Below, one piece after another: positions 31,295-40,597 of a DNA stretch of 43,895 nt (positions are counted from its first letter, which is position 1; each line of letters opens with the position of its first letter). The notes under the pieces are model-generated. The model was not told the origin of the DNA. It ran no database searches and saw nothing but the letters and a program-made list of their open reading frames with translations. A program made the translations under genes and the position numbers. The stretch lies in the NCBI GenBank assembly GCA_030149965.1, contig JASLHB010000098.1, positions 1-43,895 on the forward strand, read 5' to 3'. Source of the stretch: Wohlfahrtiimonas sp. (lineage in GTDB: Bacteria; Pseudomonadota; Gammaproteobacteria; Cardiobacteriales; Wohlfahrtiimonadaceae).

Positions 31295-32506
31295 ATGAGC
31301 TACAAGAAAATATCTCTTTCAGTTGCAGCAAGCCTAATTCTTGGAACGTTCGCATCAGCCCAAACAGAATCACAATCTTCGATTGAATTTGCACCCAACT
31401 CAATCATTGCTTACTTTGCTGAAGATGGCACTTTATTGCCAACACGCAGTGGCAGTGATTATTATCGTTATTTCAAAGAAATTGTGAGCGGTTGTTATTT
31501 AGTACAAGATTTCTATAGCCTCAATGATCAAAAACAAACAGATCCTATCTGTTTTACTAATCCCACTGAATTACAATCATGGTTTCCACAAAGCTTGCAA
31601 GGTCCTTTAACTTTTTGGGACGTTCATGGCAATAAAATGCAAGAAGGTTATAGCCAACAAGATGGTGGAAGCTCTGGACATTGGACAACATGGGATGCTG
31701 CTGGCAATCCAAGCAATTATGAACTCATTAAAGGTGAAGTCATTGCATCTTACTTCGATGCTGCAGGTACGCGCCAAGCAATGCCAGTTTCTGGTGGCAC
31801 ATTCAGAACAATTCTAGATCAAGATGCTGAAACTGGTGAATATCTTGTTGCTGATTATTTTACAGATAGTCGTACTCGCCAAATGGATCCTGTGATCATT
31901 AAACGCGAAGATTTATTGAGTTGGGACATCCAATATCGTAATGGCGTTTACACTTATTACAATGATGAAGGCGATATTGCAACGCTTGAACAATACTATG
32001 ATGGCAAGTTAAATGGCACTGTAACGAATTGGTACTCAGGCATTTATCCTGCACAAAAATTTGATGAATTACATTTCACAGATGGCCAACAAGATGGATT
32101 ATATGTTCGTTGGTATTCAAATGGCTATCCTAAAATCAAAGTTTCACTCTTAAATGGTGATATTGAATCCATGGAATGTTGGAACAACGAATTTGAAGCG
32201 CTAGATTCAGCCCAATGCCCTGCATTATTTGATGAATATGCTTATGATGCTGAAGCTATTGAAGATCCTGAGTCTATGGATATGATGATCGAAGAAAATG
32301 GCACTGAAGATGCACCGATTGAAATCATCATTCCAACAATGGATGAAACTGACGATGAAGATTCAGCTGAAGTTTCAAGCGATAATGCAACTGTCATTTT
32401 TCCTCATGATGAAGCAGTTGAAACATCAGAAGAAACTGATTCAGAACCAGAAACTGAAGGTAAACGCTTATTAAAATCCGTTAAAACTATTATGAATGCT
32501 CTATAA
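31295..32506 (+). CDS. Secreted protein with duplicated domain, MORN-like repeats and acidic tail
   Basis: The 403-residue protein has a signal peptide (1 to about 22, FASAQ). The mature part contains an internal duplication: residues about 37-96 and 149-210 align, both starting with I(I/A)xYF-x-G-T, then G-x-YLV-x-D, and (T/M)DP-x(8-9)-L-x-SW. After each unit come MORN/YwqK-like strands (FWDVHGNKMQEGYSQ; YYNDEGDIATLEQYYDGKLNGTVTNW; GLYVRWYSNGYPKIKVSLLNGD). Cys67 and Cys86 occur only in unit 1; Cys295 and Cys308 form a second possible pair. The tail (about 310-390) is strongly acidic and the last 15 residues basic (KRLLKSVKTIMNAL). I do not recognise a family for the duplicated unit. It is exported to the periplasm or surface. 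Confidence 0.75.
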   Translation: MSYKKISLSVAASLILGTFASAQTESQSSIEFAPNSIIAYFAEDGTLLPTRSGSDYYRYFKEIVSGCYLVQDFYSLNDQKQTDPICFTNPTELQSWFPQSLQGPLTFWDVHGNKMQEGYSQQDGGSSGHWTTWDAAGNPSNYELIKGEVIASYFDAAGTRQAMPVSGGTFRTILDQDAETGEYLVADYFTDSRTRQMDPVIIKREDLLSWDIQYRNGVYTYYNDEGDIATLEQYYDGKLNGTVTNWYSGIYPAQKFDELHFTDGQQDGLYVRWYSNGYPKIKVSLLNGDIESMECWNNEFEALDSAQCPALFDEYAYDAEAIEDPESMDMMIEENGTEDAPIEIIIPTMDETDDEDSAEVSSDNATVIFPHDEAVETSEETDSEPETEGKRLLKSVKTIMNAL

Positions 32507-32519
32507 AAGTTTGATCATT

Positions 32520-32550
32520 AATATCACTTCCAAAGAAAGTGATATTTAAA
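32520..32550 (+). terminator. Probable terminator after the secreted duplicated-domain gene
   Basis: AATATCACTT (32520-32529), loop of 7, AAGTGATATT (32537-32546), then TAAA. The T-run is poor, so efficiency is uncertain. Confidence 0.5.
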
Positions 32551-32568
32551 TAAAGTATTATTTGGTGA

Positions 32569-33228
32569 TTACGAAAAACTAGGTGGCTGTTGAAACAGTT
32601 GCCTTTTTTTTGTTATTGGATGTGTAAAAGCTAATTCTGCCGCATGCAAATATAAACGATCCTTACCTTTTAAAGCTTCATCATGGGCATAAAAACGATC
32701 ACCCAAAATCGGATGGCCAATGCTCATCATGTGCACACGCAATTGATGTGATCTTCCTGTAATCGGCTTCAGCTCAATTAATGTATTCCCTTCATCATCT
32801 TCAGATAATACTTTGTAATATGTGAGTGCATCTTTGCCATATTCATAGGAAACCATTTGTTTCGGTCGATTTGGCCAATCGCAAATCAATGGAAAATCAA
32901 TGCTTCCCTCTTTTTCATCTACAATTCCAAAAACTTTAGCAATATATGTTTTATCCGTTTCACGCTCACGAAATTGGCGCTTTAACTCTCGCTCTGCTTC
33001 AATGTGTAACGCAACCACCATTAATCCACTTGTGGCTAAATCTAAGCGATGAACTGTTTCAGCATCAGGAAACTCCCATTGTACGCGCGTCAAAATACTG
33101 TCCAATAATTCTGCAGGTTTACCGGGAACAGATAACAAATCATGAGGCTTATTCACGACCATGATGTCTTTATCTTGATATAAAATATCCAACCACGGTG
33201 ATATGGCAGGATCGTAATAATAATCCAT
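32569..33228 (-). CDS. rluA: Dual-specificity RNA pseudouridine synthase RluA
   Basis: Isomerises U746 of 23S rRNA and U32 of some tRNAs in E. coli. The 219-residue protein is collinear with E. coli RluA, including ILYQDKDIMVVNKP, the catalytic HRLD (Asp) in ETVHRLDLATSGL, KRQFRERE, FPLICDWPNRPKQ, and PITGRSHQLRVHM. There is no S4 domain, as expected for RluA. It follows the rarD gene by 5 bp, so it is the last gene of the antiporter-rarD-rluA transcript. Confidence 0.95.
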   Translation of the reverse strand: MDYYYDPAISPWLDILYQDKDIMVVNKPHDLLSVPGKPAELLDSILTRVQWEFPDAETVHRLDLATSGLMVVALHIEAERELKRQFRERETDKTYIAKVFGIVDEKEGSIDFPLICDWPNRPKQMVSYEYGKDALTYYKVLSEDDEGNTLIELKPITGRSHQLRVHMMSIGHPILGDRFYAHDEALKGKDRLYLHAAELAFTHPITKKRQLFQQPPSFS

Positions 33229-33233
33229 AATTT

Positions 33234-34157
33234 TTAATCTTTAGATTGCATAGCGGATAAACGAACTTGTGTTTGATATTTTCGATATTCAGAAATAATA
33301 AAGATCACAACTGCGATCCAAACAATGATGAAACCTATTAAGCGCATAAAATCCACATGATCATTGAAGAAAACAATGCCATTAATCATCTGTAATGTTG
33401 GTGAAACAAATTGCACAATACCAATAAGTGATAATGGAATCTTTTTAGCACCTTCTGAAAACATCAATAATGGAATGGTTGTCATTGCCCCTGATAACAA
33501 AAGCAATATCAATGGCAACGTTTTTAATTCTGTAAATATTAATGTGCCTTGGTTAAATTCATATATCAAATAAATACTGGCAAATGGCAACATAAAAAAT
33601 GTTTCGAAGGCGATACTTGGCAATGTTTTCACAGGATAAGTTTTTTTTAATAATCCATACAATGAAAATGTTGTCGCTAATCCTAATGCCACATAAGGAA
33701 TTGTTTGACCAACAACTGTTAACCAAATAATACCAATCATAGCAACGCCAACCGCTAATGATTGAGAATGAGATAAGCGCTCTTTAAGAATCAATCGCCC
33801 TAAAAAAATACTGAACAAAGGCGTAATAAAATAACCTAAACTCGCATCCACAACACGATTAGCAGTAATTGCCCACAAATATGTCATCCAATTGAAAAAC
33901 AGCAATTGCGATGTAATAAACAGCACCAATAAAGCTTTGCGTTGCTTTAAAATGGCAAGAATGGATTGCCATTCTCTCAATAAAGTTAAAACTAACACAA
34001 CAAAAACCACAGACCATACAATGCGCTGTGACATTAATTGTGTAGAACCCAACATTTTCAGTGAATACCAATACAGCGGGAAATTTCCCCACATAAAATA
34101 ACACGCGAAAGTATATAAAATACCTTTTTTATAGTCGCTTTGATTCACATTGACCAA
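33234..34157 (-). CDS. rarD: EamA-family transporter RarD
   Basis: A 307-residue inner-membrane protein with ten hydrophobic helices in two EamA repeats. The segment GILYTFACYFMWGNFPLYWY at the N-terminus and ANRVVDASLGYFITPLFSIFLGRLILKERLS are specific to RarD (chloramphenicol-sensitive protein family). The second repeat has LMFSEGAKKIPLSLIGIVQFVSPTLQ. The substrate is not known. Spaced 15 bp from the antiporter gene and 5 bp from rluA. Confidence 0.92.
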   Translation of the reverse strand: MVNVNQSDYKKGILYTFACYFMWGNFPLYWYSLKMLGSTQLMSQRIVWSVVFVVLVLTLLREWQSILAILKQRKALLVLFITSQLLFFNWMTYLWAITANRVVDASLGYFITPLFSIFLGRLILKERLSHSQSLAVGVAMIGIIWLTVVGQTIPYVALGLATTFSLYGLLKKTYPVKTLPSIAFETFFMLPFASIYLIYEFNQGTLIFTELKTLPLILLLLSGAMTTIPLLMFSEGAKKIPLSLIGIVQFVSPTLQMINGIVFFNDHVDFMRLIGFIIVWIAVVIFIISEYRKYQTQVRLSAMQSKD

Positions 34158-34172
34158 CCTAATCGTTAAATG

Positions 34173-35840
34173 TTAACTCTGTTTTTCTCGACCAGCCAAG
34201 ATCGTTTCTAACAAATCAAGATCATATCGCAATTTATTAGCAGTTTCTTCGCTGATTTGTCGTGTTGATTTTAATCTCATCAATTCAGCGCGTTCTGCTC
34301 TAATAGCAGCCAAACGGAATCGTAATTCTAATAAATCATAATACTCAGTTTCAGCATCAGAAATACCTAAAGATTGTCGAATACCGCGCGCAACATGATT
34401 ATGAATATCTGTAATATGTTGTGGATCTAACTTTAACTCATTATTGCTCACCAATCGAGTTTCCAATGTTTGCATGCTCGATAAAGCCACTTGTTGCATT
34501 GCCGATTTCGCAACCTTAATCTCTTGCTCTACATCGCTTTCATCCAGTGAAAAGCCTTTGAGTAATAATGGCAAGATAAATACTGCCACTAATAATGAGA
34601 TGATAATCACGCCAATTGCAATAAAAATCACTTGATAACGAGATGGCACTGAAATAAATGTTGGCGATGTACTGATATACAAAGGAATTGACAGTGCAGC
34701 CGCCAATGTAACAGCACCTCGAACGCCAGCAAATGTCATAATTATGAGCTCTCTTGTACTGAAATGCTCAAATACTAAGCCTTTTTTCAAACACAATATT
34801 TTACGTAAATGTTTCATTGCCACTAACCACAAGAAACGCACAAGCATCAACATGCCATAAATTGTAAAGATATCGGATATCAAACTGAATAAATTCACGC
34901 CATTATCAGCTGCAACACGCTCAATTGAATATTCAATAATGCCCGGAATTTGTAAACCTAACATCAAGAACACAATACCATTCAATAAGTATTCTAAAAC
35001 TGTCCAAATACTATTTGCCTGAAAGCGCATGGAAATTGAAACTGTACTCATTGTATTACTATAAGTAACTGTCATCCCTGCAACCACAGCAGCTAAAATT
35101 CCAGAAGCGCCCAAATGTTCAGCCACAACATAAACTAAAAATGGTAATAACAATAAGAAGATCATCTGAATAGCGCTTTCATCACCTTTTAAGCGCGTTA
35201 AAATTCTAATTAAACGAACGTAAATCCATGTCACGCCAAAGCCGATTAAAACACCACCGCCAGCCATCACAACAAAGTTAAAGCCCATTTCAGCATAATC
35301 TTTGCTGGTTTTAAAAATCATCGTGCCCATGATAATGGCAACTGCGTATTTTAAGGAAACCAATGCTGAAGCATCATTCAACAATGCTTCCCCTTCTAAT
35401 ATTTTATTAATTTTTTTAGGTAAACGCCCTTTCCCAACTATTCCTGATAATGCCACAGCATCTGTTGGCGATAATACAGCTGCCAATGCAAAGGCAACCG
35501 CTAATGGAATATCTGGCATGAGTTTAGGAATAAAAAATCCTAATCCCACAACCGTTGCAAATACTAAAAATAGTGCAAGACTGATGATTTCCCAGCGCGA
35601 TTCCATGAATTCATGAAATGGCATTCTTCGTCCATCGGCAAACAATAATGGCGGAATGAATAAAAATAAGAAAAGATCAGGATCAAAATCCACATGCAAA
35701 CCAAATGATGGAAATGCAATCGCAGCACCTAAAACAATTTGTAACAGCGGTAAAGGTACTTTAAAAGGCAATAAGCGTCTGATAACATCTGAAATAGACA
35801 CCATTGTGATTAAAATTAAAATGATATAGAAGGTCTTCAT
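34173..35840 (-). CDS. Na+/H+ antiporter, CPA1 (NhaP/YjcE-like)
   Basis: A 555-residue cation/proton antiporter. About twelve hydrophobic helices occupy residues 1-420, with the FLFIPPLLFADGRRMP, ALAAVLSPTDAVALSGIV and ILEGEALLNDASALVSLKYAVA motifs (ion-binding ND pair of CPA1), and FAGVRGAVTLAAALS. The last 120 residues are a soluble, charged helical tail (NNELKLDPQHITDIHNHVARG ... LRYDLDLLETILAGREK), as in YjcE/NhaP relatives. Expected to expel Na+ for protons and control pH; ion specificity is inference. It heads the antiporter-rarD-rluA operon. Confidence 0.92.
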   Translation of the reverse strand: MKTFYIILILITMVSISDVIRRLLPFKVPLPLLQIVLGAAIAFPSFGLHVDFDPDLFLFLFIPPLLFADGRRMPFHEFMESRWEIISLALFLVFATVVGLGFFIPKLMPDIPLAVAFALAAVLSPTDAVALSGIVGKGRLPKKINKILEGEALLNDASALVSLKYAVAIIMGTMIFKTSKDYAEMGFNFVVMAGGGVLIGFGVTWIYVRLIRILTRLKGDESAIQMIFLLLLPFLVYVVAEHLGASGILAAVVAGMTVTYSNTMSTVSISMRFQANSIWTVLEYLLNGIVFLMLGLQIPGIIEYSIERVAADNGVNLFSLISDIFTIYGMLMLVRFLWLVAMKHLRKILCLKKGLVFEHFSTRELIIMTFAGVRGAVTLAAALSIPLYISTSPTFISVPSRYQVIFIAIGVIIISLLVAVFILPLLLKGFSLDESDVEQEIKVAKSAMQQVALSSMQTLETRLVSNNELKLDPQHITDIHNHVARGIRQSLGISDAETEYYDLLELRFRLAAIRAERAELMRLKSTRQISEETANKLRYDLDLLETILAGREKQS

Positions 35841-35877
35841 TGGTCCGTTTTATGTCCGAGCGATCGTATTAAAAACA

Positions 35878-35909
35878 AAGAATTTATGAAATAACATTCA
35901 TAAATTCTT
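35878..35909 (-). terminator. Terminator after the unknown 296-aa protein gene
   Basis: Arms 35878-35889 and 35898-35909 form a perfect 12-bp stem, 8-nt loop; on the minus strand TTGTTTTT follows. It lies about 75 bp after the stop at 35984. Confidence 0.72.
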
Positions 35910-35983
35910 CCAAGTATAAGATATATGCAAAGTTTATGAGCAGATTATGCTTATAATTCAGTCAATCCACTCAACTTTTAAAG

Positions 35984-36874
35984 TTATTTTATATAGTTAA
36001 GTGCACTATCTAATGTCTGAGTTGTTAAGAAAAAGTCAGCATCATGAGAAACAAATTCTGAGAATTGAATGCCATGATCTGTTAACAATAATTTTAGACG
36101 TTTGAGGGTTTGTTTATAAACCACATAATCATTATCATCACCGCCAAAGATCCCTGCAAAAATATCTTTAGAAGGTACAATGAAAACAACTTCATCACCA
36201 TTCCATAGCACCAAATGCCCGCTACCCAATACTTGAAATGTTGGTCCCATATCAAAAATGATATGTTTCATCACTTCCCATAAAGGTTCCAAATTAATCT
36301 GAATCAATTGTGTTGCATAGAAACTACTGATATCACTCAATGTAATCATGTGCATGTGTGCAATTTTACATTGCAATACGCTTTCGATCATTGGACTTAA
36401 AACCTCTGTCACAATGCCTTCTTGAGAAATTGTATTTTCAATATGATTTGCTAATGCTTGATTTTCTTCATTCTTCGGTAGAACTAACAAGGCAGGAAAA
36501 ATATATAAGGGATCTGGTGATTGCGTATCTTTATTAAATGCATTCACAGAAAACTCACCATCCTTTGCAGTAATTGTCACAATGGATGGTTCAAAATTAT
36601 TGGGTCTAAAATTAATTTTAGACACTTCCGTCATCTCATGATAAATCGGAAATTTAGGGCGCATGATCTGCGCAACTTGATAGCCAGCACCCACAAATAC
36701 AACACCTGCATTGGATAATTCAGGATACAACTGTTGAAGCGATGCTGTGACCTTTCGGCTCATCTCTTCAGCAGTTATTTTATCCAAATATGTATTTAAT
36801 TCTGGGCTCAACTCTGACAATTGCATCATTACTGCAAAATCTAAGTACATCAATTCAGGTTGAGTAGTATTCAT
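35984..36874 (-). CDS. Hypothetical protein, 296 aa
   Basis: I do not recognise this protein. It is soluble, mildly acidic, with no signal peptide or membrane helix. Its parts look like a helical N-terminus (about 1-60, ITAEEMSRKVTASLQQLYPE), then alpha/beta sequence with FRPNNFEPSIVTITAKDGEF, a C-terminal MGPTFQVLGSGHLVLWNGDEVVFIV strand region, and a final TLKRLKLLLTDHGIQF. The ATG at 36874 has a strong AAGGAG 6 nt upstream; a further upstream start is rejected. It is 36 bp downstream of the aromatic amino acid permease gene and probably cotranscribed, with its own terminator. A link to aromatic amino acids is only a positional guess. Confidence 0.8.
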   Translation of the reverse strand: MNTTQPELMYLDFAVMMQLSELSPELNTYLDKITAEEMSRKVTASLQQLYPELSNAGVVFVGAGYQVAQIMRPKFPIYHEMTEVSKINFRPNNFEPSIVTITAKDGEFSVNAFNKDTQSPDPLYIFPALLVLPKNEENQALANHIENTISQEGIVTEVLSPMIESVLQCKIAHMHMITLSDISSFYATQLIQINLEPLWEVMKHIIFDMGPTFQVLGSGHLVLWNGDEVVFIVPSKDIFAGIFGGDDNDYVVYKQTLKRLKLLLTDHGIQFSEFVSHDADFFLTTQTLDSALNYIK

Positions 36875-36910
36875 GGGTAGCTCCTTTAATTCATCAATGC
36901 AAAGCAAAAA

Positions 36911-38152
36911 CTATGGTGCGAGGAAGTTTAACGCGTTCCAGTGGAAAACTTCAACCAACAAATGCGATACCGCCGCAATCACACCATAAATAATCACAAT
37001 ATATGGCATCCATTTTCCGCCCATTGCTCTGAATACAGGTTTTTCTGTGCCCATTTTTTTACGATGAGCAATCACCATCAATCCTGGAATAATCACAGAC
37101 CAAATCGCCGCAAATAATCCTGCAAAGCCAATCGCCACAATGAATCCGCCCGGTAAACTCATACCTAAAATTGTTGGTGGAATGAATGTGATCACTGCTG
37201 TTTTTGCACGCCCTAATCCTGAATCATCAAATTTACATAAGTCAGCAATATAATCGAATAATCCTAAACCTGCGCCCAAGAATGATGTTACTACTGCAAA
37301 GAACATAAAGAATTTTAGAATATTTCTAAACATTTCAGTCAAATTCACGGTATTCAATAACCAAACCAACTCACCTTTTGCCTGAGCAACTTCCAAGAAC
37401 TGAATTCGTGGAATATTCCCCATAATACCGAGCATCCAAACACCATAAAAAATCACTGTTAAAATCATGCCCAATGCAATGGCTAAGCGAATTTTTTTAC
37501 CACCTTCACGACCATAATATTTCACAAAACTTGGTACGCTAGCATGGAAACAAAATGATGTTAAAAAGAAAGGTAAACTTGCAAAAGCATAAATTGCAAA
37601 ACTAGGTTCGCCAGATGGTTCAAATAAATTAGGGATAGAAATTGATTTTAATAAACCTGTTAATGCTGCAAACAATGTAATGAACATGGCGATCATTAAT
37701 ATTGTAGAAATCCGATCAACTGCTTTAGCACCCCACCAAACTAAAACTGAGAGAATGACTGCAAAGACCAATCCAGCTGTTGCTTTTGGCATAGAAATAT
37801 CAAAATTCACTTGCAGTGCATTTTGAATCACAGACCCAGAACCATCCACATACGCATACAAAAGGATATACAACACAAATGCAACAGATAAGCCATTAAT
37901 GATAGTTGCAAAGTGCCCTAAATTATCTTTCACCAGAGTATGAAAACTTGAGCCTTCTGGATAGCTTAAGTTCACTTCTAATATTTCTTCTGCTGAGTTT
38001 TGCATAAAGAATGTGGTGAGTAACATGATAAAAATTGTCCATGTAAACCACATTCCTGCCGATACAATTGGAAGCGTTAGCATACCAGCACCAATCATAG
38101 TGCCAGCTGCAATCATCGCACCACCGAGTACAGATGGTTGTCTTGTTTTCAT
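36911..38152 (-). CDS. Aromatic amino acid permease (HAAAP family; TyrP/Mtr-like)
   Basis: A 413-residue inner-membrane transporter with eleven hydrophobic helices. The N-terminal motif SVLGGAMIAAGTMIGAGMLTLPIVSAG is that of the TyrP/Mtr/TnaB hydroxy/aromatic amino acid permeases, and FLTSFCFHASVPSFVKYYGR (HxSxP motif) and FFAVVTSFLGAGLGLFDYIAD agree. The substrate is Tyr, Trp or Phe; sequence alone does not decide. The start at 38152 is chosen because it gives the family's N-terminus; the longer ORF to 38224 adds a 24-residue tail without a ribosome site. Proton symport is expected for this family. Confidence 0.9.
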   Translation of the reverse strand: MKTRQPSVLGGAMIAAGTMIGAGMLTLPIVSAGMWFTWTIFIMLLTTFFMQNSAEEILEVNLSYPEGSSFHTLVKDNLGHFATIINGLSVAFVLYILLYAYVDGSGSVIQNALQVNFDISMPKATAGLVFAVILSVLVWWGAKAVDRISTILMIAMFITLFAALTGLLKSISIPNLFEPSGEPSFAIYAFASLPFFLTSFCFHASVPSFVKYYGREGGKKIRLAIALGMILTVIFYGVWMLGIMGNIPRIQFLEVAQAKGELVWLLNTVNLTEMFRNILKFFMFFAVVTSFLGAGLGLFDYIADLCKFDDSGLGRAKTAVITFIPPTILGMSLPGGFIVAIGFAGLFAAIWSVIIPGLMVIAHRKKMGTEKPVFRAMGGKWMPYIVIIYGVIAAVSHLLVEVFHWNALNFLAP

Positions 38153-38230
38153 AAGTTTATGTCTCGTTCTGTTTTTGAGCAAAACGATTATTGTACTCAT
38201 GAAAAATGATAAGACAACATCCAATGAAAA

Positions 38231-39211
38231 TTATGATTTCATCGTACTTTTTGTAGCAGAGCCATAAATAATATATTTATCCAACTCTTTCTTTGGCACG
38301 CCCTTCAAATGTTTAATTTCATTTTCAGGCAGCATAATCCCCTTCACATTATTGCGCTTAGCAATATTAGGGTTATAAAACTCAATCAATCGCTGTGGAA
38401 CATCTGAAGCTTTAATGATTTTATTCAATTTCTCAGGGCTATCAGTTCTCACACGAACCAACTGAGGAATATCATTCTGATGAATACTCGTTAACTTATC
38501 ACGCTCAGAGATCACTTCAGACAATGCTAATACTTTAGGTATATAAGCTCTTGTTACTTGAGGCAATTCAATGCTCCAATAATCTGTGCCTTTGCCCTTT
38601 TGACGATTAGCTTTCATGCTTTTTAAAACTCGGCCTTCACCTGCATTATAAGCAGCCATTGTTAACAGCCAATCACCATCAAACATCTTATTTAAATATT
38701 CAAGATAGTCCAAAGCAGCCTTCGTAGAAGCAGCTGGACTATAACGACCATCATAGTTATTATGAACATCAATGCCAAAATGCTTAGCTGTTTGCTTACC
38801 AAACTGCCACAAACCAACATATTGACCGTTATTCGAGGCAGCTGGCTTATAACTACTTTCAATTAAAGGAATCATAGCCAATTCTGCTGGCATATCACGC
38901 TTTTTAATTTCAGTTAGAATATAACTCATAATCACTAAGCGTTCAGAATCCAAATGATCAAAAATTCTTGGATCGTTCGTAAAGCTCTTAATATGTTTCT
39001 GTACTTCTTTATGATTCGTTTCTTTTGCTAGTTGTCTATGCTTAGCAAAATCGTCAATCAACAACTTTTCTGTACGACTATCCGCGCTCTTTTTCGCTAC
39101 GGAATTTGGTGCTGTATTAGCGCTAGCGCACGCTGAAACAAAGACAGCGGCAACAAAAATAAAGATTAAATAAAAGTAATTTTTAGTTTCTTTTCCATTT
39201 AATTCAAACAT
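38231..39211 (-). CDS. MltD-like membrane-bound lytic transglycosylase, no LysM
   Basis: A lipoprotein transglycosylase of the MltD group. The signal peptide ends in a lipobox VSAC with Cys28 as lipidation site. The catalytic domain (about 95-240) shows AELAMIPLIESSYKP (Glu118), GQYVGLWQFGKQTAKHFG, and MAAYNAGEGRVLKSM, as in MltD rather than Slt. MltD of E. coli (452 residues) carries C-terminal LysM modules; this 326-residue protein ends after a short region (ASDVPQRLIEFYNPNIAKRN) and has at most a LysM-like remnant. The enzyme would cut peptidoglycan at the outer membrane. Gene end and permease start are 78 bp apart. Confidence 0.88.
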   Translation of the reverse strand: MFELNGKETKNYFYLIFIFVAAVFVSACASANTAPNSVAKKSADSRTEKLLIDDFAKHRQLAKETNHKEVQKHIKSFTNDPRIFDHLDSERLVIMSYILTEIKKRDMPAELAMIPLIESSYKPAASNNGQYVGLWQFGKQTAKHFGIDVHNNYDGRYSPAASTKAALDYLEYLNKMFDGDWLLTMAAYNAGEGRVLKSMKANRQKGKGTDYWSIELPQVTRAYIPKVLALSEVISERDKLTSIHQNDIPQLVRVRTDSPEKLNKIIKASDVPQRLIEFYNPNIAKRNNVKGIMLPENEIKHLKGVPKKELDKYIIYGSATKSTMKS

Positions 39212-39620
39212 CTATATCAATGTCCAATCAATTTAAAGCGCACAATTTTATCACACTGAAAAATAATCTCACCAAAAACCCCATCAAAATTTTAAAAGAT
39301 GCATTATTAAACGTAAAATAAAATATTTATTAAAATAGATAAATACATTAATTAAACAAGCTACTTATTCCATAAATTAAGAAAAATTTATTTTAAATAA
39401 TTTTTATAATTACCCATTTATGATTAAATTTTTGTAATCTTTCTATGATCAATACATTATTTTAAACTTTCTATTCTTTCTTGATTTTTTAGTTTTATAT
39501 ATTCAACAAATCTGATAGGATCGCACAACTAATAATTTTCAACGAATTTCACTTAAATTTTGAAACTTTGAAGTGATATACGTATAATTACCCTATTTTA
39601 TGTCATGACTATGAGGCGAT
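39212..39620. other. AT-rich intergenic region upstream of aroQ
   Basis: A 409-bp gap between divergent genes. The middle (39250-39530) is extremely AT-rich with long A/T stretches and no ORF or RNA fold I can support; it may be bent DNA or a UP-element region. The right end holds the aroQ promoter. Confidence 0.5.
39560..39588 (+). promoter_or_regulatory. Near-consensus sigma-70 promoter of aroQ-accB-accC
   Basis: TTGAAA (39560-39565), 17-bp spacer, TATAAT (39583-39588). Start would be near 39595, giving a 26-nt leader with GAGG before the ATG. A bulged inverted repeat (CACTT near 39550 and AAGTG near 39571-39575) straddles the -35 and could bind a regulator; weak evidence. Confidence 0.75.
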
Positions 39621-40079
39621 ATGTCTACAACGGACTCTCCTAAGGTATTGTTAATCAATGGCCCCAACCTGAATATGATTGGTACTAGGGAGCCTCATAT
39701 CTATGGTTCAACCACACTCGCACAACTAGAAGAGCAGTTAAAAAAAGTAGCAACACAACAAAATTTTGCTCTCACTTGCTTTCAATCTAACATTGAAGGC
39801 GAAATCATTACTCAAATTCAACAGGCAAAAGCCGATAATTTTGATGTGATTATCATTAATCCAGGTGCATATACACATACAAGCATTGGAATTCGTGATG
39901 CTTTTTTAAGCGTACAGATTCCTTTTATAGAAATCCACATTTCAAACGTGTATGCTCGTGAAAATTTTCGACATCACTCATATTTATCAGATGTTGCTTC
40001 AGGAATTCTGGTGGGACATGGTTTATTTGGCTATGAGCTTGCGCTCTATAGAGCCAAAAACATCATCTCATCGAAATAA
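39621..40079 (+). CDS. aroQ: Type II 3-dehydroquinate dehydratase
   Basis: Converts 3-dehydroquinate to 3-dehydroshikimate in the shikimate pathway; a dodecameric enzyme. The 152 residues show LLINGPNLNMIGTREPHIYG (catalytic Tyr and Arg), the FQSNIEGEIITQIQQA segment, INPGAYTHTSIGIRDA, and EIHISNVYARENFRHHSYLSDVASGILVGHG. It precedes accB and accC, a common gammaproteobacterial gene order. GAGG lies 4 nt before the ATG. Confidence 0.97.
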   Translation: MSTTDSPKVLLINGPNLNMIGTREPHIYGSTTLAQLEEQLKKVATQQNFALTCFQSNIEGEIITQIQQAKADNFDVIIINPGAYTHTSIGIRDAFLSVQIPFIEIHISNVYARENFRHHSYLSDVASGILVGHGLFGYELALYRAKNIISSK

Positions 40080-40111
40080 TTAATAACTTTGTCGTAGGAG
40101 AATAAAAACTC

Positions 40112-40582
40112 ATGGATATTCGTAAAATTAAAAACTTAATTGACCTAGTAGATGAATCAACAATTTCAGAAATTGAAATCATCGAAGGCGAAGGCTCTAT
40201 CCGTATTAGCCGTAATACACAAGGCACAGCAGTAGCACATGTTGCTCCAGTTGCTCCTGTATTCAACCCAATGCAACAAATCGTTGCGACAACTGCAGCA
40301 CCACAAGCGCAAGCTCCTGCTGCGCCAGCTGCACCTGCATTACCAGAAGGTAAAGTGATTCGTTCGCCAATGGTTGGTACGTTCTACACAGCTGCATCTC
40401 CAACATCTAAAGCATTCACAGGCGTTGGTGAAACTGTAAATATCGGCGATACAGTTTGTATCGTTGAAGCAATGAAAATGTTTAATCAGATCGAAGCGGA
40501 AATCTCAGGAAAAGTTGTATCGATCCTTGTTCAAAATGGTGAGCCAGTGGAATTCGATCAACCGCTCTTCATTCTTGAATAA
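40112..40582 (+). CDS. accB: Biotin carboxyl carrier protein of acetyl-CoA carboxylase
   Basis: Carries the biotin that shuttles CO2 between AccC and AccAD in fatty acid synthesis. The 156-residue protein has an N-terminal helix region, a flexible Ala/Pro linker (about 55-80), and the C-terminal biotinyl domain with the biotinylation motif VEAMKMFNQIE. Biotin attaches to the Lys of MKM. Start is preceded by AGGAG. Located between aroQ and accC. Confidence 0.97.
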   Translation: MDIRKIKNLIDLVDESTISEIEIIEGEGSIRISRNTQGTAVAHVAPVAPVFNPMQQIVATTAAPQAQAPAAPAAPALPEGKVIRSPMVGTFYTAASPTSKAFTGVGETVNIGDTVCIVEAMKMFNQIEAEISGKVVSILVQNGEPVEFDQPLFILE

Positions 40583-40597
40583 GATAAGGACCATTCC

